A DNA stretch of 5,295 bases from Clostridia bacterium (GTDB lineage Bacteria > Bacillota_A > Clostridia > Oscillospirales > CAG-272), in NCBI GenBank assembly GCA_017395725.1, contig JAFQOB010000301.1:1-5295 (forward strand). Direction: 5' to 3'. The first letter of the stretch is position 1, and every line of letters starts with the position of its first letter. Under the pieces are notes generated by a model. The model had not been told where the DNA came from. It saw nothing but the letters and a program-made list of their open reading frames with translations, and ran no database searches. Shown here piece by piece: positions 1-5,295 of the stretch. The position numbers and the translations under genes are program-made.

Positions 1-159
1 TGCTTTTATTTTTGCATTGGATACCGGAGTGCCATCGCTATCTGTAACGGTTATTTCCACGTCGCCTTTTCTGTACTTTTCTATACCTTCCGCAATTCTC
101 CTGTCAACATATTCCTTTTGTTGCTCAAAAAACTCCAATATCATTCTTCGTTCATTCAT
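1..159 (-). CDS. N-terminal fragment of probable GH10 xylanase-like glycoside hydrolase
   Basis: Only the first 53 residues are present; the gene continues past the left edge. The ATG at 157-159 follows AGGGGTG with about 7 bases of spacing, a credible ribosome binding site. The peptide begins MNERRMILEFFEQQKEYVD, continues with a charged helix ending in GIEKYRKGD, and then enters a beta segment (EITVTDSDGTPVSNAKIKA). This combination of a helical N-terminus, an IEKYRKG segment and a TVTD.DG.PV.NAK strand matches what I recall of cytoplasmic-type clostridial endo-1,4-beta-xylanase-like GH10 proteins, in which a small beta domain precedes the catalytic barrel. No signal peptide is visible. The catalytic domain lies outside the window, so the enzyme class is inference; another glycoside hydrolase sharing the same N-terminal module is the main alternative. 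It is divergent from the AraC-type regulator at 285-1046, which could control it. Confidence 0.6.
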   Translation of the reverse strand, partial: MNERRMILEFFEQQKEYVDRRIAEGIEKYRKGDVEITVTDSDGTPVSNAKIKA

Positions 160-230
160 TACTCACACCCCTTTTTGCTTATTTTATAGAAAATCAAATC
201 AAAAATAAACATATAAAATGATATTCGAGG

Positions 231-259
231 TTGATTTTTCGAAACTGTTGTGTTAATAT
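231..259 (+). promoter_or_regulatory. Candidate sigma-A promoter for the AraC-type regulator at 285
   Basis: TTGATT at 231-236 (-35) and TAATAT at 254-259 (-10) are separated by 17 bases. The start site would fall near 266, just ahead of the ribosome binding site AAGGGGGGAT at 271-280 and the TTG start at 285. Two TTCGA direct repeats (224-228 and 238-242, 14 bases apart) flank and overlap the -35 and could be an operator. This is prediction from sequence only, in AT-rich DNA where chance matches are common. Confidence 0.45.
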
Positions 260-284
260 TTAAGCAAATAAAGGGGGGATAATC

Positions 285-1046
285 TTGTTTTTTGAAAATG
301 AGATTATAAATTTCAACATTTTAGACGTCATTAAACTTAATCAAACAAATATAAATATGAACAACACGGGGCGAAATTTTTGCGCTTTATCTTTTCGCGT
401 TCATTCAGACACCGTATTAAAAAGCGAGACAAATGAATACAATCTGACAGATAACTGCATATCGTTTGTGCCTTCGAGAGTTAACTATACTCGAGTATCT
501 TCTGTTGATGAATTGATCGTAATACATTTTGATATAATAAACGGCCATACCAAAGATATCGAATTCTTTTTGCCCAAAAAACCTGAAATTTTCAAAAAGC
601 TTTTTGAAGATATTTTATATTGTTGGAACAAGAAAGAGACAGGATATAAATATAAATGCTCTGCAATATTTTATGAAATATTGTCCAATTGCCACTCACA
701 AAACTTCAAATCCAATCCTCCGTTTTCGAAAATTCATTCTTCGGTTCAGTATATGTTGAATCACTATAAAGAGCCGAATTTGTCTATACGTGAAATTGCA
801 AATCAATCGTTTGTAAGTGAAGTATATTTCCGAAAGCTTTTTAAAAAAGAATACGGAAAATCACCTCAAAAATATATTGTTTTTCTCCGAATACGGTATG
901 CCACAGAATTGATTTCCACAAAATATTATTCTCTCAAAGAAGTCGCGTTAATGTCGGGCTACACGGATTATAAATATTTTTCCACCGAATTCAAAAAGCA
1001 TATCGGATGCTCGCCCTCGGAATATTTTTATAATTTCCGCAGTTGA
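285..1046 (+). CDS. AraC/XylS-family transcriptional regulator
   Basis: This 253-residue protein has the usual two-domain AraC layout. Residues about 24-100 form a cupin-like sensor region (short beta strands around FCALSFRVHSDT, then FVPSRVNYTRV and LIVIHFDI), expected to bind a small ligand such as a sugar or glycan fragment. Residues about 150-250 form the double helix-turn-helix DNA-binding domain: first HTH around LSIREIANQSFVSEVYFRKLF, second around YSLKEVALMSGYTDYKYFS, followed by the family-typical F.K..G.SPSEY ending. The TTG start at 285 is chosen because a strong AAGGGGGG site sits 6-8 bases upstream. It is divergent from the xylanase-like gene and convergent with the lipoprotein gene. 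A terminator follows at 1148-1182. Control of the divergent enzyme and autoregulation are inferred from position; the inducer is unknown. Confidence 0.9.
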   Translation: MFFENEIINFNILDVIKLNQTNINMNNTGRNFCALSFRVHSDTVLKSETNEYNLTDNCISFVPSRVNYTRVSSVDELIVIHFDIINGHTKDIEFFLPKKPEIFKKLFEDILYCWNKKETGYKYKCSAIFYEILSNCHSQNFKSNPPFSKIHSSVQYMLNHYKEPNLSIREIANQSFVSEVYFRKLFKKEYGKSPQKYIVFLRIRYATELISTKYYSLKEVALMSGYTDYKYFSTEFKKHIGCSPSEYFYNFRS

Positions 1047-1047
1047 A

Positions 1048-1137
1048 ATGATGGGTCTCGTGGTTGCAGGCAACAACCCGCAGGCTAAGTATGACTGTTG
1101 CTGTTGCAGTTGCGTTTCGAAAAGCGCAAACAAATAA
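1048..1137 (+). CDS. Possible small cysteine-rich peptide (29 residues, CCCCSC cluster)
   Basis: A short open frame starts one base after the regulator stop codon (TGA-A-ATG-ATG) and ends 11 bases before the terminator stem, so it would share the regulator transcript. It encodes a 16-residue leader-like part (MMGLVVAGNNPQAKYD), then CCCCSC, then VSKSANK. Five of six consecutive residues are Cys. Counting bases, 43 of 90 are G or C (48%), clearly richer than the AT-rich regulator gene upstream. There is no clear Shine-Dalgarno sequence; translation would rely on stop-start coupling. I do not recognise a named family. The layout superficially resembles ribosomally made peptides with a Cys-rich core, or a small metal-binding peptide, but no modifying enzyme or exporter is in the window. 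The Cys codons come from a period-6 GTTGCT/A repeat (1097-1113), so a chance or non-coding origin is a real alternative. Confidence 0.3.
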   Translation: MMGLVVAGNNPQAKYDCCCCSCVSKSANK

Positions 1138-1147
1138 AGCATATTTT

Positions 1148-1182
1148 TAAGGATATGGGTTCCCCCATATCCTTATTTTTTT
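1148..1182 (+). terminator. Rho-independent terminator after the AraC-type regulator
   Basis: A perfect 12-bp stem (1148-1159 with 1164-1175, core AAGGATATGGG / CCCATATCCTT) closes a 4-base loop (TTCC) and is followed by seven T residues at 1176-1182. There is no T-run on the opposite strand, so it acts on plus-strand transcription and ends the regulator, and the possible small Cys-rich peptide, as one transcript. Confidence 0.9.
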
Positions 1183-1183
1183 C

Positions 1184-1241
1184 AAAAAAAGTTGGACACA
1201 TCATTTTGGAGTTTTTATCCATGATGTGTCCAATATTTTTT
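1184..1241. terminator. Bidirectional terminator hairpin, copy A of a repeated hairpin
   Basis: A 13-bp perfect stem (TTGGACACATCAT at 1192-1204 with its complement at 1221-1233) encloses a loop that can form a further GGA/TCC pairing (1208-1210 with 1218-1220). A T-rich run follows on the plus strand (1236-1241), and A7 at 1184-1190 provides T7 for minus-strand transcripts. It lies between convergent genes and probably ends the lipoprotein gene, which stops at 1257. The 16-base left arm and loop start (GGACACATCATTTTGG, 1194-1209) and the right-arm core (ATGATGTGTCC, 1221-1231) recur exactly in the hairpin at 3501-3551. Confidence 0.85.
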
Positions 1242-1256
1242 ATCCTTATAATACAT

Positions 1257-2501
1257 TTACCCGTATATAAAGTTTACTTTCGCTATTTCCGCATAACCGC
1301 GGCTTACCCCCGCCAATACTTCAAGAGTATATTCTCCCTCGGTCATACCGTCGGTAAATATATCGGAAGCATATTTTCTCAAATTGACTTTTCTCGTATC
1401 AAATTCGCCGTTATAGACCACGTTGCTCACAAGGGTACCGTCTTTTTTATAAAGATTGATATGAATAAATCTGATAGGATAATTTGATGTTATTGTACCC
1501 GTAAGAGTGCCTTTTTCGAGTATTCCTGCCGTAATCTCGGTGTCAAGCCCTATATACGGAACAACCCCCACTCCGGTTCTGTATGCCTCAACCGAAACGG
1601 GAACGTAGTTCTTTTCAAGAAGCTTTGATAATGTATATTGATGGTCTACCCACCACGTTGTATTTACACCGTCTGTTCTTGTTTTATCAAAAGTATCTGT
1701 CTGCTCTATAGTAACCACATAGCTTCTGTTTGGATTGATCTTACCTGACGCTGTCGTAACAACAACCGGCTTTTCCACAATCATTCTCAAATGGTTTACT
1801 TTTTTATCCTCATCTTTCGTGATTATAATATCACCCACATCCAACTGCGAATATGCCTGATACATCACCTCGGGAGTATTTGCCGATATAATCTTTGCTG
1901 TTTGGCGCACCCCATCGGGAACAGTATACTCGCCCACTACTACGCCACCGAACAAGTCCGCATAACTGGGCATAAGTGTTTCTGCTTTGCCTGTCACCGC
2001 ATTTGTAAACTGCTGCAATGAATGTGTAATGGACGTGTTGCATTCTACCCCCAAGGGAAAGCTATAATCATACTTTTCCGAGGTGTATTTGCCTCCATTT
2101 TTTGCGAGAGTAAGCTGAAATTCGTCAACAGATGCCTTTCTTGTGGAATACAAAAGACCTGTATAAACCTTTCCCTCTTCGTATGTCAGCTCAAAGCCCC
2201 AATTCTCGTTTTGCCTTCCTGTTTTAAAGGTTTTTTCGGGAGTCCACGCTATACTTGACTGCTTACGCATATACTCAACCGCGGCTTTTCTGAAATCATC
2301 GGGAAGCTCAAACGTCACCAATTTAAAATAATCATCGGGATCAACAGGAAGATCGATTTCCTCTTTATCAGTCTCCAAAACCGTTTCTTTTATTTCCTCC
2401 TTCACCGTAATCTCCTCCTTTGAATTTTCTTCTTTTTTGCCACAAGATACAACAAGAAACAAAAATATAAGCATCAATAAAAGAAAATACACCTTTTTCA
2501 T
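1257..2501 (-). CDS. Lipoprotein with diverged NlpC/P60-like (papain-fold) domain
   Basis: This 414-residue protein has a lipoprotein signal peptide (MKK, hydrophobic residues 5-18, lipobox VVSC with Cys20), so it should be anchored on the outer face of the membrane. An acidic linker follows (about 24-58). Residues about 60-310 look like the NlpC/P60-like cysteine-hydrolase fold common in gut Clostridia: an entry segment Y.GLLYS (113-119), a candidate nucleophile Cys154 in GVECNTSITHS, MYQAYSQLDVGDIII before the His strand (213-227), candidate His237 in NHLRMIVEKP, and the polar third residue in TIEQT (264-268), then a WWVD..YT segment (283-290). Residues about 320-414 form a beta-rich, Ig-like tail. 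The usual CS after the nucleophile is CN here, so activity on peptidoglycan is uncertain and a binding or sensing role is possible. The ATG at 2499-2501 follows a strong GGGAGGGG site. No confident promoter was found in the AT-rich gap upstream. It is divergent from the second AraC-type regulator. Confidence 0.75.
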   Translation of the reverse strand: MKKVYFLLLMLIFLFLVVSCGKKEENSKEEITVKEEIKETVLETDKEEIDLPVDPDDYFKLVTFELPDDFRKAAVEYMRKQSSIAWTPEKTFKTGRQNENWGFELTYEEGKVYTGLLYSTRKASVDEFQLTLAKNGGKYTSEKYDYSFPLGVECNTSITHSLQQFTNAVTGKAETLMPSYADLFGGVVVGEYTVPDGVRQTAKIISANTPEVMYQAYSQLDVGDIIITKDEDKKVNHLRMIVEKPVVVTTASGKINPNRSYVVTIEQTDTFDKTRTDGVNTTWWVDHQYTLSKLLEKNYVPVSVEAYRTGVGVVPYIGLDTEITAGILEKGTLTGTITSNYPIRFIHINLYKKDGTLVSNVVYNGEFDTRKVNLRKYASDIFTDGMTEGEYTLEVLAGVSRGYAEIAKVNFIYG

Positions 2502-2562
2502 TTAATTCCCCTCCCGCTATAAAAACTTACGTTTAACTCAAAAGGCATTCATTATTTTATAC

Positions 2563-2592
2563 TTGACAATATTTTTATCTTTACTATATAAT
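2563..2592 (+). promoter_or_regulatory. Near-consensus sigma-A promoter for the second AraC-type regulator
   Basis: TTGACA at 2563-2568 and TATAAT at 2587-2592 are exact consensus boxes with an 18-base spacer. The predicted start site is near 2599, a few bases past the GTG at 2594, so that codon would lie upstream of the transcript start. This argues that translation of the downstream regulator begins later, at 2681. It lies in the gap divergent from the lipoprotein gene. Confidence 0.75.
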
Positions 2593-2593
2593 A

Positions 2594-3466
2594 GTGTATG
2601 AAAAGCTCTTTTTCAATAAACCAGATTATTCTGTTGGTTACAGTTTTTTATACTATATTAATCTGTGGAGAAACCGTATCGTGTATACCGTAAAAAATTT
2701 TTCTTATTTTTGCAACCACAAGGGATACAAACACAAAAAGATTGAAACCGCAAAAATAAACTTTTATCATCTCACCTTTGTTTTGGAAGGAACAATAACT
2801 TATATAGTAAATGGGGAAGAGGTTGTTCTTCACCCAAATGATGCTATGCTTCTGGTACCAGGAACTGTCAGAAAAAGGTTTCCCAGCGAAGGATTAGCTC
2901 ACTACGTTATATTTAATTACACAACCACAAAAGGAAACGACATACCATCAAATCTGTTTTTCAAAAATGCAGTCAATCAAACCATAAGAAAACTGCTCGA
3001 GGTATATCCGTACACGTATTACAGAGCAGCTGACCATCTGACATCCCCCTCATATGGCAACAGCAAAGTCAACACAATCCTGCCGAATCTTTTTAACTGC
3101 GTGCTTGCCGAGCTGTTCGACTCTATGAATTATTCAACAAAAAACATTCACGTCTTAAATGCAATTAAATATATCAATGACAACATAACACAATCCTTGT
3201 CGCTCTCTGACATAAGCCAATTTCTGCACGTTACAAAGGAATATACTGCAAAGCTTTTCAAAAGAGAACTCGGTATGACGGTTTCGGAGTTTATCAACAA
3301 GCAAAAAGTCACACTCGCAAAAAATATGCTTACGAACGATGCTATGTCATTAACCGAAATAGCATTGTGCTTGGGATATGAAAACTACGGTTATTTTTCA
3401 AAGGTATTTAAAGATTTTTTCGGCATTCCACCGATAAACCTGAAAAACGAATTAATGAAAAAATAA
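2594..3466 (+). CDS. AraC/XylS-family transcriptional regulator (start probably at 2681)
   Basis: The open frame gives 290 residues from GTG 2594. That codon has no ribosome binding site and sits directly after the -10 box of a consensus promoter. GTG 2681 (261 residues, starting at Tyr31 after the start residue) is preceded by GGAG at 2667-2670 with 10-base spacing and is the better start. Using the longer numbering, residues about 55-110 are the cupin-like sensor (FYHLTFVLEGTITYIVNGEE, then a LHPNDAMLLVPGTVRKRFP strand pair), typical of sugar-responsive members. Residues about 184-286 are the double HTH: first around LSLSDISQFLHVTKEYTAKLF, second around MSLTEIALCLGYENYGYFS, then F.K.FFGIPP. 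It is divergent from the lipoprotein gene and convergent with the esterase gene. Control of the lipoprotein is a positional inference and the ligand is unknown. A bidirectional terminator follows at 3501-3551. Confidence 0.9.
   Translation: MYEKLFFNKPDYSVGYSFLYYINLWRNRIVYTVKNFSYFCNHKGYKHKKIETAKINFYHLTFVLEGTITYIVNGEEVVLHPNDAMLLVPGTVRKRFPSEGLAHYVIFNYTTTKGNDIPSNLFFKNAVNQTIRKLLEVYPYTYYRAADHLTSPSYGNSKVNTILPNLFNCVLAELFDSMNYSTKNIHVLNAIKYINDNITQSLSLSDISQFLHVTKEYTAKLFKRELGMTVSEFINKQKVTLAKNMLTNDAMSLTEIALCLGYENYGYFSKVFKDFFGIPPINLKNELMKK
2667..2670 (+). promoter_or_regulatory. Ribosome binding site supporting the GTG start at 2681
   Basis: GGAG lies 10 bases upstream of an in-frame GTG (2681-2683). Neither GTG 2594 nor any other in-frame codon between them has a comparable site. 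With a transcript start near 2599 this gives an 80-base leader. Confidence 0.5.
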
Positions 3467-3500
3467 ACTTGTCCATCGGACACCGCTGTTGAATCCCCCC

Positions 3501-3551
3501 AAAAAAAGGACACATCATTTTGGTTTTTCCTGATGATGTGTCCTTTATTCC
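3501..3551. terminator. Bidirectional terminator hairpin, copy B of a repeated hairpin
   Basis: A perfect 14-bp stem (3505-3518 with 3533-3546, AAAGGACACATCAT and its complement) closes a 14-base loop containing GG/CC (3522-3523 with 3529-3530). On the minus strand the hairpin is followed by T7 (complement of A7 at 3501-3507); on the plus strand a T-rich tract follows (3544-3549). It lies between the convergent regulator (stop at 3466) and esterase gene (stop at 3561). It shares GGACACATCATTTTGG and ATGATGTGTCC with the hairpin at 1184-1241, including a preceding A7 run. Confidence 0.85.
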
Positions 3552-3560
3552 TATTTCCTA

Positions 3561-5255
3561 TTAATTAACTTTGACGTTAACGGATTGCATCTTTCCGCTT
3601 GAAGCCGTTGCAGTAATTACAGCGTTACCTGCGCCCACTGCCGTAATCTTACCGAATTTATCTACGGTCGCCACGCTCTCATCACTTGATGTCCACATAA
3701 TACTTTCATTAATATAATGCGGCAAACAAAGTGCGCCTATTCTTTGTTCTTTTCCCGCTTTCAAGGTAATAATCTTTGTAGAATCAAGTCTGTCTATGCC
3801 GTTATTGGCTATGATTTCCACGCCCTCGCAGGTATTTGTCGCAACTCCAAAAATAGCATTAAATGCGTTTGTTGCCGCCTCTTTTCCGTGATAATTATAG
3901 CCTATCTGGTTATAGTGGGTATCATCCGTTCCGATAAAGCCGTACCCCTCTTTATTTTTGTCACCGCTTCCATACATCGTACCTATTTCAGCAAACGTTC
4001 TTGTAGCAACAATTATATCGTCGTTGTTATTGCAAAGCGCGAACTGAGCTGAAATAATAGGAACAACGGCACTCTTGCTTACGCCTCCCCTTGATCTTAC
4101 AAACATAATACAATTATATTCAAGCCCGAAGTCCTCTTTCATATCTTCGTGCATCATCATAAAGTAATTGTAATATTTTTCATCGGTCATTAAATTGCTT
4201 GTTTTGAACCCATCATTACTTGGGTGAAGGTAAGTGGTAAGATTTCTGTCGTAAATCGCAGTCATTGCGGTTTCACCTTGGCACCAGAAATTTGCGGTGC
4301 AAACAATTTCATAATTTTCTTCAAGCAACTTTACAAGCTTGTTGTATGCAGAACGTGTTTCGGCATAAAAATAGTGCTGGTCATAGCTTCCCACAATGTC
4401 TTTATGTCTTTTTATATCTAACCATGATTCAATGGGAGCGCCACCATAAGATGACTGTAAAAACACTACCTTTTCACCCGAAAGCTCATAATACGTCTTA
4501 CCGAGAGAGTTTTGATGCCCCTGCTTTGATACGGTTGCCATATCGTAAATCTTTCCCTTAAGACTGTAAACTTCTTTATTTTCGGGACGTGGGAACACAT
4601 CATAGCTGTATACTCTTCCTTCCCCACCTATTTCCTCTACGTTTTCAAGTTGTTCTTCGTGAGAAATCAGGTGCGCAACTCCGGTGCCCCAGTTTGATGA
4701 ATCATAATGTCCCTGACCGTTGGATTGACCGGTTATAAAAAACAAATTTATATGAGCCTTTTCTACCCTATCAACAACCAAAGTCGCCTTTATCGCAGTT
4801 CCCTGCTTGGCGGTAAGAGTAACCTCCTCATCAGAAACCTTGTTTGCCCTCAAAATACCGTTTTCGTCAATAGAAATTATGTCGGGATTGCTTGATTCGT
4901 AAACATAACCATCCCCCGTGTCGTTGTGATACCCCGTATTAAACACCCATCTGTCATCGTACTGCAGGACAAACCCGTTCTCTATACTACGCTCAAATAT
5001 AACCGTATAAGCTGAGCTCTCCCCCTTAGCGTTTGTTACTGTAACCGTAGCCTTACCGGAGGTTGCGCTATCGGGAATAGCTGCCTGACTTATCTTAACT
5101 ACACAGCCATCGGGGGCAGCTGCATTTACTCTGGGTACGGTCGGTCTTCCGTCCGGGAGGGATACTTTATATTCAAAAACGTTCTTTTTAAATTCTCCTA
5201 TCGTGTATCTTTCGTCATCAAGAGTAAGACTATCGAGAAATACCGTCGGTTCTTT
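3561..5255 (-). CDS. SASA-family SGNH carbohydrate esterase (sialate O-acetylesterase-like) with Ig-like domains; 5' end broken or partial
   Basis: The open frame spans 564 residues from 5255 to the stop at 3561. Order: beta-sandwich module (about 1-90; a GEFKKNVFEYKVSLPDG start and TVTVTNAKGESSAYTV end), BIG2-like module (about 115-165; SSNPDIISIDENG), then the esterase. SASA/SGNH motifs: GQSN with nucleophile Ser178, GGAPIESW (271-278), WCQGE (324-328), and DDTHYNQIGY with Asp444 and His447 completing the triad. A C-terminal BIG2 module follows (about 475-564; WTSSDESVATVDKFGKITAV). Such enzymes remove acetyl groups from sialic acid or xylan and other sugars; which one cannot be told. No ATG, GTG or TTG occurs between 5255 and GTG 4946, and that GTG has no ribosome binding site and would cut off a whole module, so it is not the true start. 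An in-frame TAA at 5256-5258 lies at an A-run where one missing base would join the frame upstream. No signal peptide is visible; the true start is probably beyond the window. Confidence 0.85.
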   Translation of the reverse strand, partial: KEPTVFLDSLTLDDERYTIGEFKKNVFEYKVSLPDGRPTVPRVNAAAPDGCVVKISQAAIPDSATSGKATVTVTNAKGESSAYTVIFERSIENGFVLQYDDRWVFNTGYHNDTGDGYVYESSNPDIISIDENGILRANKVSDEEVTLTAKQGTAIKATLVVDRVEKAHINLFFITGQSNGQGHYDSSNWGTGVAHLISHEEQLENVEEIGGEGRVYSYDVFPRPENKEVYSLKGKIYDMATVSKQGHQNSLGKTYYELSGEKVVFLQSSYGGAPIESWLDIKRHKDIVGSYDQHYFYAETRSAYNKLVKLLEENYEIVCTANFWCQGETAMTAIYDRNLTTYLHPSNDGFKTSNLMTDEKYYNYFMMMHEDMKEDFGLEYNCIMFVRSRGGVSKSAVVPIISAQFALCNNNDDIIVATRTFAEIGTMYGSGDKNKEGYGFIGTDDTHYNQIGYNYHGKEAATNAFNAIFGVATNTCEGVEIIANNGIDRLDSTKIITLKAGKEQRIGALCLPHYINESIMWTSSDESVATVDKFGKITAVGAGNAVITATASSGKMQSVNVKVN

Positions 5256-5293
5256 TTATTCACATTTGTTATTTTTTGTTTAGGTTTCATTAT
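5253..5293 (-). pseudogene. Probable displaced upstream part of the esterase gene (frame -1)
   Basis: In the neighbouring minus-strand frame the sequence reads MKPKQKITNVNKK up to AAT-AAA-AAG (ATG at 5288-5290, frame open to the window edge). With one more A in the A5 run at 5253-5257 it would read on as NVNKKEPTVFLDSLTL and join the esterase frame. Without it, this frame runs into a stop after about 30 codons. The joined sequence resembles an inter-domain linker, so I infer a single-base deletion (real mutation or homopolymer sequencing error). Only five bases precede the ATG, so whether it is a true start cannot be judged. Confidence 0.45.
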
Positions 5294-5295
5294 AA

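Noticed and set aside
948..1142. Minus-strand frame of 64 codons across the regulator 3' end
   Set aside because: It overlaps a well-supported AraC-type gene and has no ribosome binding site or recognisable motif; its poly-Gln stretch is the reverse of the GTTGC repeat.
1091..1150. Alternative plus-strand frame from ATG 1091 giving a 19-residue Ala/Val-rich peptide
   Set aside because: It shares the GTTGC repeat with the Cys-rich frame, has no ribosome binding site, and its stop lies in the terminator stem.
2517..2593. Possible minus-strand promoter for the lipoprotein gene
   Set aside because: TTGTCA and several TATAAA-like strings occur, but no pair has acceptable spacing to each other and to the start codon.
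2598..2693. Leaderless open frame beginning ATG AAA AGC right at the predicted transcript start, encoding about 31 hydrophobic residues
   Set aside because: It overlaps the regulator reading frame entirely, has no ribosome binding site, and its hydrophobic run is expected from AT-rich sequence; the regulator start at 2681 explains the region better.
3470..3482. Short TGTCC-ATC-GGACA hairpin after the second regulator
   Set aside because: A 5-bp stem with a 3-base loop and no T-run is too weak to call a terminator; the strong hairpin 20 bases on serves that role.
5288..5290. ATG as the true start of the esterase gene
   Set aside because: Only five bases precede it, no ribosome binding site can be seen, and the following residues do not form a signal peptide once the frame is joined; a start beyond the window is more likely.

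Overview
The window looks like chromosomal DNA from an anaerobic, low-GC Firmicute, most likely an uncultured gut or rumen member of class Clostridia that degrades plant or host polysaccharides. The basis is AT-rich sequence, strong G-rich ribosome binding sites, Rho-independent terminators, AraC/XylS-type regulators typical of clostridial glycan loci, a short-signal lipoprotein, and a secreted-type carbohydrate esterase with Ig-like domains. Species cannot be named from the sequence.

Layout, left to right. (1) 1-159, minus: first 53 codons of a gene running off the left edge, whose N-terminus resembles clostridial GH10 xylanase-like proteins. (2) 285-1046, plus: AraC-family regulator, divergent from gene 1, with a TTG start, a good ribosome binding site and a candidate sigma-A promoter. 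(3) 1048-1137, plus: possible 29-residue cysteine-rich peptide (CCCCSC) starting one base after the regulator stop and ending just before a terminator. (4) 1148-1241: two hairpins in tandem, a plus-strand terminator and a bidirectional terminator between convergent genes. (5) 1257-2501, minus: lipoprotein with a diverged NlpC/P60-like (papain-fold) domain and a C-terminal beta-rich domain. (6) 2594 or more probably 2681 to 3466, plus: second AraC-family regulator, divergent from the lipoprotein, preceded by a near-perfect TTGACA-N18-TATAAT promoter. (7) 3501-3551: second bidirectional terminator, clearly related in sequence to the first. (8) 3561-5255, minus: SGNH-type sialate O-acetylesterase-like (SASA) enzyme with Ig-like domains. 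Its 5' end is odd: coding sequence extends 103 codons upstream of the first usable start codon and then meets an in-frame stop at an A-run, where one missing base would reconnect it to the next frame.

The likely theme is regulated carbohydrate use. Each AraC-type regulator is divergent from one gene and convergent with another, so each may control its divergent neighbour (xylanase-like enzyme and lipoprotein respectively). That regulatory assignment is inference from layout. No mobile element, CRISPR array, tRNA or rRNA was seen, and no gene-free stretch exceeds 300 bases.
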